Shown: one piece after another, positions 38,366 through 47,661 of the stretch | How the letters are laid out: each line of letters starts with the position of its first letter | How positions within the stretch are numbered: position 1 is the stretch's first letter | Source: Candidatus Krumholzibacteriota bacterium | GTDB lineage: Bacteria; Krumholzibacteriota; Krumholzibacteriia; LZORAL124-64-63 | Length of the DNA: 64,000 nt | Assembly (NCBI GenBank): GCA_024275485.1 | Contig: JAJRZA010000037.1 | Location: 69,241-133,240 of the forward strand | Direction of reading: 5' to 3' | Notes under the pieces: generated by a model | Databases searched by the model: none | What the model was told of the DNA's origin: nothing | The model's input: the letters and a program-made list of their open reading frames with translations, nothing else | Translations under genes and position numbers: made by a program

Positions 38366-39094
38366 CTATAGGAATTCCTCTGTGAAACGGTAACCAATGC
38401 CCCAGACGGTCAGAATTAATCGAGGTCGGTTGGGGTTGTCTTCTACTTTGTTGCGCAATCTGTTCACATGGGAGTTGACGGTGTGTTCGTAAACGTCGGA
38501 ATCCTGATCCCAGACGATATCCAACAACTGCCGACGACTGTAGGTGCGTCCCGGCCGCGAAGCCAGGGTGTACAACAGGTCGTATTCCTTCACTGTCAAT
38601 TGAACCGGTTCCCCGTTGATTTGAACCTTGCGTTTGCCATGGTCAATTTTCAGGGTCCCCAGATCCAGGATTCGGTCACCAGAAGAGATGCGGGCCATTT
38701 CTTCGGCGCGTTCGATGCGTCGGTGCAAAACCTTGATGCGGGCAGTCAGTTCGCGAATGCTGAAAGGCTTGGTCAGGTAGTCGTCGCAGCCCAGCTCCAG
38801 CCCCAGGACCTTGTCGGTTTCTTCACTGCGGGCCGTCAGCATGAGCACGGGGGTACGGGAATCGTTGTTGCGAATCTCCCGCAGGACATCAATGCCGGAC
38901 ATTGAGGGCAGCATCCAATCCAAGATCACCAGGCCGTAGTTGCCCGATTGAAAGGCCAGCAAACCAGCTTCACCGTCGGCTGCGGCAGCCACCTGATAGC
39001 CTTCGGCAGTCAGGTGCAACTGCAACAAATCGATCAACTCGCGATCGTCTTCGATGACCAGAATTTTTCTGTTGCCACTTTGACCGGCAGTCAT
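38366..39094 (-). CDS. OmpR/PhoB-family response regulator
   Basis: A 242-residue regulator with receiver (acidic pair VIEDD, phospho-Asp in VILDWML, Lys in YLTKPF) and a winged-helix C-terminal DNA-binding domain (LTVKEYDLLYTLASRPG, then WGIGYRF). The ATG at 39094 has GGAGG 7 nt upstream. First gene of a two-gene operon with the sensor kinase, driven by a near-consensus promoter. Targets unknown; the neighbouring ABC exporter starts upstream on the other strand and is a natural candidate. Confidence 0.95.
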   Translation of the reverse strand: MTAGQSGNRKILVIEDDRELIDLLQLHLTAEGYQVAAAADGEAGLLAFQSGNYGLVILDWMLPSMSGIDVLREIRNNDSRTPVLMLTARSEETDKVLGLELGCDDYLTKPFSIRELTARIKVLHRRIERAEEMARISSGDRILDLGTLKIDHGKRKVQINGEPVQLTVKEYDLLYTLASRPGRTYSRRQLLDIVWDQDSDVYEHTVNSHVNRLRNKVEDNPNRPRLILTVWGIGYRFTEEFL

Positions 39095-39188
39095 GGTTTG
39101 GCCTCCTTCGAAATTGTCACGAAGCTAGATTTTCATTTTGGACTATTCTCTGAACTATCTATTTAGAAACTCCAATTCGATAAATACA

Positions 39189-39217
39189 ATTATACCAAAC
39201 TGATACCGTCTTAACAA
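39189..39217 (-). promoter_or_regulatory. Sigma70-type promoter of the response regulator/kinase operon
   Basis: On the minus strand, TTGTTA (39217-39212), a 17-bp spacer and a perfect TATAAT (39194-39189). It lies about 95 bp upstream of the regulator ATG, in AT-rich DNA. Confidence 0.65.
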
Positions 39218-39385
39218 GTGTTTCTGTGCGGATAAAATGCAGGATAATAGTTCGATAAAAAGGACGAAAAGAAAAAAACAAAGAGAGCATCACGAAAATA
39301 GAATTTCGTTGTGATACTTTGGTGATTTTCATTCCGCATTGTTATGGCACCGGTGACGAATTGGTGACCAGGGATTTAATTTAAT

Positions 39386-39669
39386 GAAGTTCCGCTGGCC
39401 ACCGCCGGAACCAAAAAAACCAGACTTAACCTGCGAAGGAACTTCGGCTGCGGACACCCTTCGATGGACTCGGTTGGGAATAATTACACCTTCTGTTGTA
39501 GCGGAGGCATCCCATCCAGTGGTTTGAATTCGCAGGTTGAAATTGACCGCTCGCATCCAGGACAACGCATCCAGACCGAGCGGTTATTACCGGGTCTTCT
39601 TGTGCCCCCTTCAAGGCCCGGTTTGAAAGACCCTGACCGTGTTGACATGGTCGGGGTCTTTTCTTTTTG
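39386..39669 (+). ncRNA. Candidate small RNA ending at an orphan terminator
   Basis: The sequence before the terminator at 39627-39669 has no plausible gene, yet the terminator is oriented rightwards. GAAGTTCC (39386-39393) is complementary to GGAACTTC (39438-39445), giving a possible 5' hairpin. No match to a known RNA class (tmRNA, 6S, SRP, riboswitch) was recognised and no confident promoter was found. The left boundary is arbitrary. Confidence 0.2.
39627..39669 (+). terminator. Orphan intrinsic terminator
   Basis: AAGACCCTGACC (39627-39638) pairs with GGTCGGGGTCTT (39649-39660) with one G-T pair and a 10-nt loop, followed by TTCTTTTT. No rightward gene lies upstream of it within 500 bp. 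Confidence 0.85.
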
Positions 39670-39700
39670 CCATACCTGACTGACTGTGCAACATCCTACC

Positions 39701-39728
39701 TTGCAGCCCGTACAATTCCGCCTATAAT
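39701..39728 (+). promoter_or_regulatory. Sigma70-type promoter of the ABC exporter operon
   Basis: TTGCAG (39701-39706), 16-bp spacer, perfect TATAAT (39723-39728); a leader of about 25-30 nt follows, with AAAGG before the ATG at 39761. Confidence 0.65.
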
Positions 39729-39760
39729 ACGGAAAACTCCAACTGAACCGAAAGGCCCAC

Positions 39761-40711
39761 ATGAATGCCACGGCGCTCAATTTGCCTGAGATAGGCCAGC
39801 CCTTCTTGACCTTGAGCTCTGTCACCAAAACCTACGGCTCAAAAATTGCAGCCAACAATGTCTCCCTGGCGATTCCTCGCGGGAGTATTTACGGCTTTCT
39901 GGGCCCCAACGGTTCCGGAAAAACCACCACCATTCGCTCCATCATGAACATAATCCTTCCTGACAAGGGTGAGATCCGGTTGGCCGGCCTTCCCATGGAT
40001 GGTCGTTTGCGAGACCGCATCGGCTATCTCCCCGAAGAGCGCGGGCTTTATCGCAAGATGAAATGTCGGGATCAGTTGGCTTATCTTGCCGAGCTCAAGG
40101 GAGTGCCTCGCAAAGAGGCCCTTGAAAGAGCCGATCAATGGCTCCAGCGCATGGGTTTGAGTGAGTATCGTCTCCAGAAAATTGATACCCTCAGCAAAGG
40201 CATGCAGCAAAAGATCCAGTTCGCGGCGACCTTTATTTCCGAACCTGATCTGGTGATTCTGGATGAAGTCTTTACCGGCCTCGATCCGTTGAACATAGAA
40301 CTTCTCAGGGAGATGATTCTGGAAGAGAAGAGCAAAGGGGTGACCATCCTATTTTCCACACACATGTTGGCGGAGGCCGAAAAAATATGCGATTGCATCT
40401 GCCTGATTGAAGGAGGAAATATCATCATTGATGGTACTCTGGAGTCCGTTAGGGCCGACTTCCCTCTCAAATCCGTGCGGGCGGTCTGGGCGGATGACGC
40501 TTCTCCACCCGAGGGTTTGCCGGGTGTCTTGCACAGTGAACTCAAGGAAGGGAGTTGGCGGCTGACCCTGGCCGAAGGCACTGACCCTCATAGTCTTTTG
40601 CCGCTGCTGTCCGCTGCTGGTCCCCTGAGTCTTTTCTCGGCCAATCGACCCAGCCTCGAGGAAATTTTTTTGGAAGCGGTTGCCCGCAGCCAAGGGGAGG
40701 TGCGGTCGTGA
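39761..40711 (+). CDS. ABC transporter ATP-binding protein (NatA-like)
   Basis: A 316-residue ATPase. Walker A GPNGSGKTTT near residue 48, signature LSKGMQQ, Walker B LVILDEVFTGLDP and the switch His in STHMLAEAE are intact. The C-terminal 90 residues form a DUF4162-type extension common in NatA/YhaQ ATPases. It is coupled to an ABC-2 permease gene by a 4-nt overlap (GTGA). Such pairs extrude sodium or lipophilic compounds; the substrate is unknown. It has its own promoter and lies divergently next to a two-component system. Confidence 0.94.
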   Translation: MNATALNLPEIGQPFLTLSSVTKTYGSKIAANNVSLAIPRGSIYGFLGPNGSGKTTTIRSIMNIILPDKGEIRLAGLPMDGRLRDRIGYLPEERGLYRKMKCRDQLAYLAELKGVPRKEALERADQWLQRMGLSEYRLQKIDTLSKGMQQKIQFAATFISEPDLVILDEVFTGLDPLNIELLREMILEEKSKGVTILFSTHMLAEAEKICDCICLIEGGNIIIDGTLESVRADFPLKSVRAVWADDASPPEGLPGVLHSELKEGSWRLTLAEGTDPHSLLPLLSAAGPLSLFSANRPSLEEIFLEAVARSQGEVRS

Positions 40712-41961
40712 ACAAGATTTACACGGTGATCCGCAAGGAATATCTGGAAAGGGTGCGCAGCAAGAGCTTTGTCATTGCCACTCTGCTCGGGCCGGCCATC
40801 ATGTCATTGTTCATTCTGATGCCCATGTTGCTCTCTGATACCGGCAAGGATGAAGAGCGCATTGTCGGCGTGGTTGATCCTTCGGGAGTCTGGCTGAAGC
40901 CTCTGCGTGAGATGTTGGACCACCAGCAACGCGGCAACGTAAAACTGCAGTCCATCGGTTCGGCCACCGACAGTGCCGAAAATCGTGTGGGCCGGATGAA
41001 AAAAATGATTCTGGACGATGAGTTGCACAGCGGAATTCTGATTTCGTTGGACTTTGCCGATTCGCGTGCGGTGACTTTTTACAACCAGTCGGTCAGTTCG
41101 CTGGTTGTGCGCGACGAGGTTTTGCGCCCGGCCATGAATCAGATTCTCCGGGAGGCGAGGTTCAGGGCAGCCGATGTTCCCGATACGCTGTTTTCCTATT
41201 TGGTGGCCTCGTCCAGCTGGTCGAGCATTGTTTTGACCGATGATGGTGAACAGGTGCAGGATGACAGTGTTTCCATCGGCATGGCCTTCGTGCTGATCAT
41301 GATCATCTACATCATGGTCATCATGTACGGCAACCACACCCTGACCGCCGTCATCGAAGAAAAGAGCACCCGCATGGTGGAGGTGCTGCTGGCCAGCATT
41401 TCACCGGAAGATCTGATGTTGGGGAAAATTCTTGGTATCGGTTTGGCGGGGTTGACCCAGTTTGGGATCTGGACCGGTGCCTTTTACGTCCTGAGTCAAC
41501 GGGGCATTGAGGTGGGCGGTTTCAGTCTGGATATCAGTTTTCTGACCCCGGTTGTCTTGATCTCTTTCATTGGTTTTTTTGTGCTGGGCTTCTTCCTCTA
41601 TGCCACCATGTACGCGGGCATCGGCGCCATGTGCAACACGGTGCAGGACAGCCAGCAATTCCACACCACCCTGGCCATGGGCCTGGTGATTCCCATGATG
41701 CTTTTGACGATGATTCTGCGCGCCCCGGATTCCACCCTTTCGGTGATCCTCAGCCTGGTGCCTTTGTTCTCGCCCATTCTGATGTTCATGCGGGTCAGTG
41801 TTTCGAATCCGCCCCTTTGGCAGGTGGGGCTGAGCTGGATCCTGATGATCGTTTCGATCTGGTTCTCGGCCCGAGCCGCGGGCAAGCTGTTTCGGATGGG
41901 AATTCTCATGCATGGATCTTCGCCCACCTGGGCTTCATTGATCAAGGCCATCAAGGCTTGA
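40708..41961 (+). CDS. ABC-2 type permease (NatB-like)
   Basis: A 417-residue permease beginning with GTG. A first helix near residues 20-42 is followed by a large extracytoplasmic domain (about 45-185), and then five or six helices to the C-terminus, the NatB/YhaP plan. The conserved VIEEKSTRMVEVLLASISPE segment after helix 2 is the cytoplasmic coupling region of the family. Forms the transporter with the overlapping ATPase gene. Convergent with the cyclophilin gene, 36 bp away. Confidence 0.93.
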   Translation: MNKIYTVIRKEYLERVRSKSFVIATLLGPAIMSLFILMPMLLSDTGKDEERIVGVVDPSGVWLKPLREMLDHQQRGNVKLQSIGSATDSAENRVGRMKKMILDDELHSGILISLDFADSRAVTFYNQSVSSLVVRDEVLRPAMNQILREARFRAADVPDTLFSYLVASSSWSSIVLTDDGEQVQDDSVSIGMAFVLIMIIYIMVIMYGNHTLTAVIEEKSTRMVEVLLASISPEDLMLGKILGIGLAGLTQFGIWTGAFYVLSQRGIEVGGFSLDISFLTPVVLISFIGFFVLGFFLYATMYAGIGAMCNTVQDSQQFHTTLAMGLVIPMMLLTMILRAPDSTLSVILSLVPLFSPILMFMRVSVSNPPLWQVGLSWILMIVSIWFSARAAGKLFRMGILMHGSSPTWASLIKAIKA

Positions 41962-41997
41962 CCAGGGTATTGGCGACTCAAGAAGTAGGAGGAATTT

Positions 41998-42663
41998 TCA
42001 GGGAAGAATTTCCAGCCGGAAATGGTCTCCCTGTTGCAACAGGTCCACAACCTTCATTCCTTCAATAACTTCTCCAAATACCGTGTAACGGCCGTTGAGG
42101 TGGGGTTGCTCGGAAAGGGTGACGAAGAATTGGCTGCCGCCGGTGTCCTTGCCATCGTGGGCGATGCCCACCGCTGCCCGCTCGTACCTGGTGCGGTTCC
42201 ACTCGCTGCGAATTGTGTAGCCGGGACCTCCCCAGCCATCTGCACGAGGATCGCCGCCCTGAACCACAAAATCGGGCACAACCCGATGAAAAGTGAGATC
42301 ATCGTAATAACCCCGCTCGATCAGATCAGTGAACACGGCACAGGTATTGGGTGCGTTTTGACCATCAAGACGAATCACGAAAACACCGCGATCGGTGACA
42401 CAACGGATCTTCGGTGCATCATAGGGCGTGCGGACCGCGGGTTGGGCCGGGTCCCTCAGAAAGGGTTGCATGGTGGCCCGCAGGCTTTCTTCACTGGGAA
42501 TCAAGTTGGCTGGCAACAGGTTGGTGGCCAATGCGGTTTCCCGGGACTCCAGGCGAATATGCAGGTTGGACGAATCGAATCCCTGTCGCAGCATGTCGGC
42601 GATGATTGCCAGAAGGTGATCCTCCAGGCCGTCGGGCAGCTCTGCCCGTTTCAAGTCAGACAC
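41998..42663 (-). CDS. Cyclophilin-type peptidyl-prolyl isomerase, C-terminal fragment after the TAG
   Basis: 221 codons from a GTG at 42663 (25 in-frame codons after the TAG also look coding). The cyclophilin core is complete, including the catalytic arginine segment FHRVVP and the binding loop GGSQFFV. It has no signal peptide, and only a weak CAGGG site about 9 nt before the GTG, so independent translation would leave it in the cytoplasm. Confidence 0.78.
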   Translation of the reverse strand: MSDLKRAELPDGLEDHLLAIIADMLRQGFDSSNLHIRLESRETALATNLLPANLIPSEESLRATMQPFLRDPAQPAVRTPYDAPKIRCVTDRGVFVIRLDGQNAPNTCAVFTDLIERGYYDDLTFHRVVPDFVVQGGDPRADGWGGPGYTIRSEWNRTRYERAAVGIAHDGKDTGGSQFFVTLSEQPHLNGRYTVFGEVIEGMKVVDLLQQGDHFRLEILP

Positions 42664-42738
42664 TGATGTGCCCTGGGTTTCCAGGGTCCTGAGGATGGCT
42701 CGTTTGACTTCGGCCTCACCTTCATTGTAGACCGATTC

Positions 42739-44184
42739 CTAGGCTTCGGACATGGCCACCAGGCTGAGGCGATGGGCGTAGTCGGCCAGAAAATCGATGG
42801 CGGTGGCAGCGATGACAAAATCCGGATCGGCCGCCGCCCGGGTCAGGCTGTCCAGGATGAATTCTCGATCTTCGGCGTGGCCAGGTCGGGTGCCCAGATG
42901 GTGCAGACCTTCCAAGGCGGCTACCCGCATCGGAAGCTGGGTATGATTCCCGGCAAAACTGGTTAAAATTTCCAGGGGAGAATCGGTCTGTCGGGCCAGG
43001 GCGTAAAGAATGGCCTCGGCATCGGTGGCAGTGGGGGACTGGCTCAACAACAGGCGCAGTTGGCCTTCACTTCCGGAGCCCCGCAATGCGGCCCAGCTAC
43101 GGATGGAGGCAGCCCGGACGGTAGTGCTCTCATCGTTCATGTGGGAATGGGCTGAGCGCCCCAACCGGATTCGCCAGACAGGCAGCAGGCTCTCCTGCTG
43201 GGCAGCTTCAGGAGGCAGGTCAAAGGTGGTGGTCAGTTTTTCCATGGCCGCCAGGGCGGTGGTGGCCAAATGTGTGTTTTGGTGGGCGGCGGCGGCAATC
43301 AAGGCTTCGGTCAGAACGTTTCGGTCTTCATTGCTTAAAGAACTTTCGGGGGTGAACGCATAAACTCCCAGTGACCCCATGGCCTGGCAGGCGGCAATCA
43401 TTGTTCGTTGATGATGTTGCCGAGTCGTAATTTTTTCATTCTGGTAGCCTAACAATACCGCTTTCAAGGCGGCGGCATTGGACTGTCTGGCCAGGGCGCG
43501 ATAGGCGTGGACCCTGACCTGGAGTTGGTTTGATCTCACATGGGCTGCCAGATGAGGAACCAGTTCAGGCGCGGGAAGACGTTCCGCGCAGCGCAAAACA
43601 CGCCATAAAACGTCACCAGTACTATGCTCCAGGCCGGTGACAATGGCGGCCTCCAGTTGGGTGGAATCGGCTTGATCGGCAATGTTGCGCAACGCATCCC
43701 AGGCAGCAGCGGCAACCGCGTGGTCGTCACTGCCTGTGGCGACCAAAAGGCCGCGGCCCTGGCTGGGAAGGTGGGCAAGTCCCCTAGCTGCTGCCAATTG
43801 CAACCGGCTGTCGGGATTTTCCAGAATTGCTTCCAGGGCTCCGGTGGCGGATTGGTCGCCCAGCAACCCCAGGCTGAAGGCTGCCTGTCCGGCCACGGTC
43901 TCACTGGGATCATTCAGGGCCTCGATCATGGCCGGAATAAGGTTGCGCTGGCCCATAAGGCCCGCACTGCGCAGGGCCCTCAGGCGAACATGGGCGTCTT
44001 TGGCGCGGATCATGGCCCGAAGGGAATCCTCAGGGGCAAATCGCTGGTCTTCCCAGTGGGCAAGGGTTAAAAAGGCGCTGCGTCTTTCCGGTGATTCAAG
44101 CGAACAACCTGCAAAAGAAACCAGAAAAATGAGCAGGGCCAGGGTAGTCACAACCACGGGGCTTTGGCGGGAAGGATTTGGCAT
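42739..44184 (-). CDS. HEAT-repeat lipoprotein, N-terminal fragment before the TAG
   Basis: 481 codons from the ATG at 44184 to the TAG. It has the lipoprotein signal and all visible HEAT repeats, ending SLVAMSEA. It could be a stable anchored repeat protein by itself. An upstream in-frame start at 44259 would place 25 residues before the signal peptide and is not used. Confidence 0.78.
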   Translation of the reverse strand: MPNPSRQSPVVVTTLALLIFLVSFAGCSLESPERRSAFLTLAHWEDQRFAPEDSLRAMIRAKDAHVRLRALRSAGLMGQRNLIPAMIEALNDPSETVAGQAAFSLGLLGDQSATGALEAILENPDSRLQLAAARGLAHLPSQGRGLLVATGSDDHAVAAAAWDALRNIADQADSTQLEAAIVTGLEHSTGDVLWRVLRCAERLPAPELVPHLAAHVRSNQLQVRVHAYRALARQSNAAALKAVLLGYQNEKITTRQHHQRTMIAACQAMGSLGVYAFTPESSLSNEDRNVLTEALIAAAAHQNTHLATTALAAMEKLTTTFDLPPEAAQQESLLPVWRIRLGRSAHSHMNDESTTVRAASIRSWAALRGSGSEGQLRLLLSQSPTATDAEAILYALARQTDSPLEILTSFAGNHTQLPMRVAALEGLHHLGTRPGHAEDREFILDSLTRAAADPDFVIAATAIDFLADYAHRLSLVAMSEA

Positions 44185-44430
44185 GGTCGCAGACCTTTGA
44201 TCTGGGGGAAGACTGAAAATGGTGCCCGATACCTTAACACCGGGAAGCTCCGGGGCCAACTGTGGGTTGAGTGCCTGGTTGGGAATGGCTCAGGACTGGT
44301 TTTGACCCCATCGGCACCCTCTGTTACTTTCCAGTAAGTCATGGAGCCTGTGGGTCCTGCAGGCTATTGAACCTTCAGCCCCAGCACTTGATCTTGGATT
44401 CATTGCTATACCATACCAGGGAGAACAAAC

Positions 44431-45441
44431 ATGCGCACCGCGATACTGGGAGCTTCCGGGCTGGTCGGACGGAAAATGCTGAGCCTGCTGGAGAGTTGTC
44501 CCTGGCTCAACAGTGACCCGGCGCTCCTGACAAGTCCCCGCTCGGCAGGGCAGGAGATCGAATTCCGGGGGCGCAAACTGATCTGCCGCGAAGTTTCAGC
44601 CAGTGCATTTCATCAAATTGATCTGGCCCTGTTCAGCGCCGGCGGAGCTGCCAGCCGCACATGGGCACCGGTTGCCAAAAACGCCGGGTGTTTGGTCGTG
44701 GACAATTCTTCCGCCTGGCGTTTGGACCCGCAGGTGCCTCTTGTGGTACCGGAAATCAACGGCTTCATGATAAATCCCAAACCAGGAATTATCGCGAACC
44801 CGAACTGTTCCACCATCCAGATTGTCATGGCGGTGGCGCCCCTGGATCAGGCTGTCGGGGTGAAGGAGTGTCATGTGACGACTTTACAGGCTGTCTCTGG
44901 CGCGGGGCAAAAAGCCGTGCAGGAGTTGCTGGACCAAACCCGGGATTATCCAGCGATCCAGACGGGAACCAGCGCTTACCCTCGTACCATGGCCTTCAAT
45001 GTCTTGCCCGCCATCGGTGCCAAAACCGAGGGAGGTAGTTACGAGGAAGAGACCAAAGTTGTGCTCGAAATGCGTCGCATCATGGATCGTGGCCTGGATC
45101 TGCATGTTTCCTGCACAGCAACCAGGGTGCCGGTTATGACTGGCCACAGCGCCGCTGTTCGTCTGGTGTGCGCCGCTGCGACCACCCCTGCCCAGGCTGT
45201 TGCCACTCTGCAGAATTCACCTGGAGTTCAAGTATTGGCCGACCCTCACGACTTTCACACAGCCAGGGAAATTGCCGGGTCAAATGACGTTTTTGTCAGC
45301 CGTGTGCGCCAGGACCCCGGATGCGATCGCAGTCTGTTGATGTGGGTGGTTGCCGACAACCTGCTCAAGGGAGCAGCCTGGAATGCGGTTCAAATCGCCA
45401 CTGAAATAGCCCATCAGATTGCGGCGGATAAACAGGGATGA
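44431..45441 (+). CDS. asd: Aspartate-semialdehyde dehydrogenase
   Basis: A 336-residue enzyme that reduces aspartyl-phosphate to aspartate semialdehyde with NADPH, the branch point to Lys/diaminopimelate, Thr and Met. GASGLVG (residues 7-13) binds the nucleotide, Cys126 in NPNCSTIQ is the catalytic nucleophile and the His in RVPVMTGHSAAVR the acid/base. The ATG at 44431 has GGGAG upstream. It heads an eight-gene rightward operon. A 246-bp region separates it from the divergent HEAT-cyclophilin gene. Confidence 0.96.
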   Translation: MRTAILGASGLVGRKMLSLLESCPWLNSDPALLTSPRSAGQEIEFRGRKLICREVSASAFHQIDLALFSAGGAASRTWAPVAKNAGCLVVDNSSAWRLDPQVPLVVPEINGFMINPKPGIIANPNCSTIQIVMAVAPLDQAVGVKECHVTTLQAVSGAGQKAVQELLDQTRDYPAIQTGTSAYPRTMAFNVLPAIGAKTEGGSYEEETKVVLEMRRIMDRGLDLHVSCTATRVPVMTGHSAAVRLVCAAATTPAQAVATLQNSPGVQVLADPHDFHTAREIAGSNDVFVSRVRQDPGCDRSLLMWVVADNLLKGAAWNAVQIATEIAHQIAADKQG

Positions 45442-46214
45442 TACCAAGTTTGGCAGCAGCCAAGAGGATCGTGCGGGCCACCCTTCTGGACCGGATTGAC
45501 GCAGTGGTCCTGCTGGGCGTGGTTGTCCTGGGTATTATCAGTTGCATGATGGTTTCGGTCTTGGGCCTTGCCCTAATCAATTCAGTACTTTTGGCGGCCC
45601 TGGTCTGGACGGGGATGCCCCCTTTGGGATTCTGGACTGCCTTTCGTCCCTGGATTTCCATCGCCGGATTTGTCCTCTTGGTTCATGTGTTTACTACCAC
45701 CGCCGCAGCTCCTTTGGGGCATCCCAGCTGGGGAGGTCTTGGTGCCGGGGTTTTGGCTTTGGCGCGGATTGCCGCTTCCCTGGGATGGCTGGCCCTGTTC
45801 GCCCGCCTGAAGTCCATGGACGACCTGGTCCGGGCGGTGCGCTGGTGGTTGCGTCCCTTGGAGATGCTGGGCTTGCCCACCGGTCAACTGGCTTTGGTTC
45901 TGGCGGTGGCCCTGGGAACGGTGCCGGGTGTGCTGAACGAAGGTCGCCGGGTTGAAGCGGTATTGCGTATGAGACGAGCGAGGCCCGATAGACCCGGGAT
46001 TTCACGTTGGCGACGACTGCTTGACAGGATGGTGGTGGTGGTGCCCCTGGCAGAAAGTCTTCTGCGGCGGGCTGACCTGCTGAGTTTGAGTCTGCGCACC
46101 AGGCAACCTGCGGCGGGACCGATCCTCATGGGACCGCCCTGGTGGCAATTGATCTTATTGGGTCTTTGGCTGGTCCTTCTGATTTTCTTGAATTTGCCCG
46201 GAGTGGGAACATGA
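45438..46214 (+). CDS. EcfT/CbiQ-like energy-coupling-factor transmembrane protein
   Basis: A 258-residue membrane protein with four to five helices in the first 120 residues and one at the C-terminus. The cytoplasmic stretch EAVLRMRRARP and the following LLRRADLLSLSLRTRQ recall the two Ala-Arg coupling motifs of EcfT. Neither an ABC ATPase nor an S-component is nearby, so it would have to use components encoded elsewhere. It overlaps asd and truA by 4 nt on each side; ecfT-truA neighbourhood is familiar from Firmicutes and other phyla. Moderately sure of the family. Confidence 0.7.
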   Translation: MIPSLAAAKRIVRATLLDRIDAVVLLGVVVLGIISCMMVSVLGLALINSVLLAALVWTGMPPLGFWTAFRPWISIAGFVLLVHVFTTTAAAPLGHPSWGGLGAGVLALARIAASLGWLALFARLKSMDDLVRAVRWWLRPLEMLGLPTGQLALVLAVALGTVPGVLNEGRRVEAVLRMRRARPDRPGISRWRRLLDRMVVVVPLAESLLRRADLLSLSLRTRQPAAGPILMGPPWWQLILLGLWLVLLIFLNLPGVGT

Positions 46215-47011
46215 CCGAAAAAATTCCGTATTCACTAGCCGAGCCTCAGCCCGGGGCTCGAGTTCGTTTTCAGGTGGCCTACGTGGGATCCGGCTTTTCC
46301 GGCTGGCAAATCCAGCCCAATCGCCGCACGGTTCAAGGTATTTTGAAAAATAAGATAAGTTTTTTGCTGGGTAGGGAAGTCATTCCCGTTGGGGCCGGAC
46401 GCACGGACACCGGGGTGCACGCCAAGGGACAGGTGGCTCATGTGACAGTTGCCAACGAAGAAGAGGTCGAGCGTTTGAAACGTGCCCTGCCAGGCCTGAT
46501 GCCCAATGATATCGGCATTTCCCAGATGCAAAGGGTGCCCATGGAGTTCAATTCCCGCTTCAGCGCCGTGGCCCGAAGGTACAGTTATCACCTGCTTTTT
46601 CGACGGGATATCTTTCTGCCCAACAATTGGCAGTTGCGACGACCCCTGGACCATCAGGCCATGGATTTGGCCGCCCGCCACTTTCTGGGCAGTCACGATT
46701 GTTCCAGCATTTGCAAGACATCGTCCCTGAAACCGGCAGGCAATGTCTGTCATATTAATCTTTGTGCCTTTGAATGGCTGGAAGATTCAGCTATCTTCCA
46801 AATTCGGGCCAATCGCTTTCTCCATCACATGGTGCGCATCATGATGGGCACCATCGTGGAAGTGGGGGAAGGCACTCGTATGCCTGATGACATTCCCGGG
46901 ATTCTTGAAGCGCGCGACCGCAGCCGGGCCGGTCGCATGGCGCCTCCTGAAGGCCTGTTTTTGGAAGAAGTCTACTATCCGGTGATTCCTACACAAGGAG
47001 AGGATTCATGA
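46211..47011 (+). CDS. truA: tRNA pseudouridine(38-40) synthase
   Basis: A 266-residue TruA with the catalytic aspartate in GRTDTGVHA and the family block [35 protein letters not shown] completes the C-terminal half. It isomerises uridines 38-40 of the tRNA anticodon arm. The ATG at 46211 overlaps the ecfT-like stop by 4 nt; the longer frame only reads through that gene. The next gene starts at its stop (ATGA). Confidence 0.96.
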   Translation: MTEKIPYSLAEPQPGARVRFQVAYVGSGFSGWQIQPNRRTVQGILKNKISFLLGREVIPVGAGRTDTGVHAKGQVAHVTVANEEEVERLKRALPGLMPNDIGISQMQRVPMEFNSRFSAVARRYSYHLLFRRDIFLPNNWQLRRPLDHQAMDLAARHFLGSHDCSSICKTSSLKPAGNVCHINLCAFEWLEDSAIFQIRANRFLHHMVRIMMGTIVEVGEGTRMPDDIPGILEARDRSRAGRMAPPEGLFLEEVYYPVIPTQGEDS

Positions 47012-47661
47012 AGTTCTTCATCGATACGGCGAACATCGAAGAAATCAAGGAAGTCAAGGCCATGGGCATGTGCGATGGCGTGACCACCAATCCCAGCCTC
47101 ATGGCCAAAGAAGGCCGCACCGATACCGACGCCATGCTCAAGGAAATCTGCGACATCGTGCAGGGCCCGGTCAGCGGCGAAGTGACGGCTCTCGACGCTG
47201 CCGGCATGATCGAAGAAGGTAAACGCCTGGCCGCAATCAGCGAACACATCGTCGTCAAGGTGCCCACCACGTACGCCGGATTGCAGGCCATCGCCGCCCT
47301 GGCCGCCGAAGGTATCAAAGTCAACGCCACCCTGGTGTTTTCCGCCAGCCAGGCGCTGTTGGTGGCCAAAGCCGGAGCTGCCTATGTGTCACCTTTTGTT
47401 GGTCGGCTAGACGACATCAGTGAAGACGGCATGCAACTGATCGGCGATATCTGCGAAATCTACGCCAACTACGATTTCCATACGGAAGTGATCGTGGCTT
47501 CGGTGCGGCATCCCCTGCATGTGGTGGACTCGGCCCTGATTGGGGCTCACATCGCCACAATTCCGCCGTCGGTGATCAAGAAACTGGTGGCGCATCCCTT
47601 AACCGACAAAGGTTTGGCCGGTTTCATGGCTGACTGGGAAAAGCTTCAAGGTGGCAAGTGA
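47008..47661 (+). CDS. tal: Transaldolase/fructose-6-phosphate aldolase (TalC/FSA type)
   Basis: A 217-residue (beta/alpha)8 protein of the small transaldolase subfamily. The opening [18 protein letters not shown], and the Schiff-base Lys84 in VVKVPTT are conserved; length is typical of TalC. It moves dihydroxyacetone units in the non-oxidative pentose phosphate pathway; transaldolase and aldolase forms are not distinguished here. Overlaps truA and the protease gene by 4 nt each. Confidence 0.94.
   Translation: MKFFIDTANIEEIKEVKAMGMCDGVTTNPSLMAKEGRTDTDAMLKEICDIVQGPVSGEVTALDAAGMIEEGKRLAAISEHIVVKVPTTYAGLQAIAALAAEGIKVNATLVFSASQALLVAKAGAAYVSPFVGRLDDISEDGMQLIGDICEIYANYDFHTEVIVASVRHPLHVVDSALIGAHIATIPPSVIKKLVAHPLTDKGLAGFMADWEKLQGGK

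Larger units (their letters stand above)
39095..39760. other. 666-bp intergenic region between regulator and ABC exporter genes
   Basis: This long gene-free stretch contains a promoter for the leftward two-component operon, a promoter for the rightward ABC genes, a hairpin near 39289-39315 and, in its centre, a strong rightward terminator without any upstream gene. The A-rich part (39220-39300) is of clearly lower GC than the flanks. Short open frames in it (for example 39464-39679) lack a ribosome site and recognisable protein features. Confidence 0.55.
41998..44184 (-). pseudogene. HEAT-repeat lipoprotein fused to cyclophilin-type peptidyl-prolyl isomerase, interrupted by in-frame TAG
   Basis: A continuous 729-codon frame broken only by TAG at 42741-42739 (codon 482). 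It begins at the ATG at 44184 with a lipoprotein signal (lipobox FAGC), runs through about ten HEAT-like helical repeats (for example RLRALRSAGLMGQRNLIPAM, AAFSLGLLGDQSATGAL) and, after the stop, a helical linker and a cyclophilin domain (FHRVVPDFVVQGGDP, GGSQFFVTLS, HLNGRYTVFGEV). HEAT-cyclophilin fusions occur in Gemmatimonadetes-like and FCB bacteria, so the two halves belong to one protein that would help fold periplasmic proteins. Without readthrough the isomerase is lost. Real mutation, assembly error or readthrough cannot be separated here. Confidence 0.8.

Noticed and set aside
39464..39679. 71-codon frame in the long intergenic region
   Set aside because: It runs through the terminator hairpin, lacks a ribosome site and has no protein-like features.
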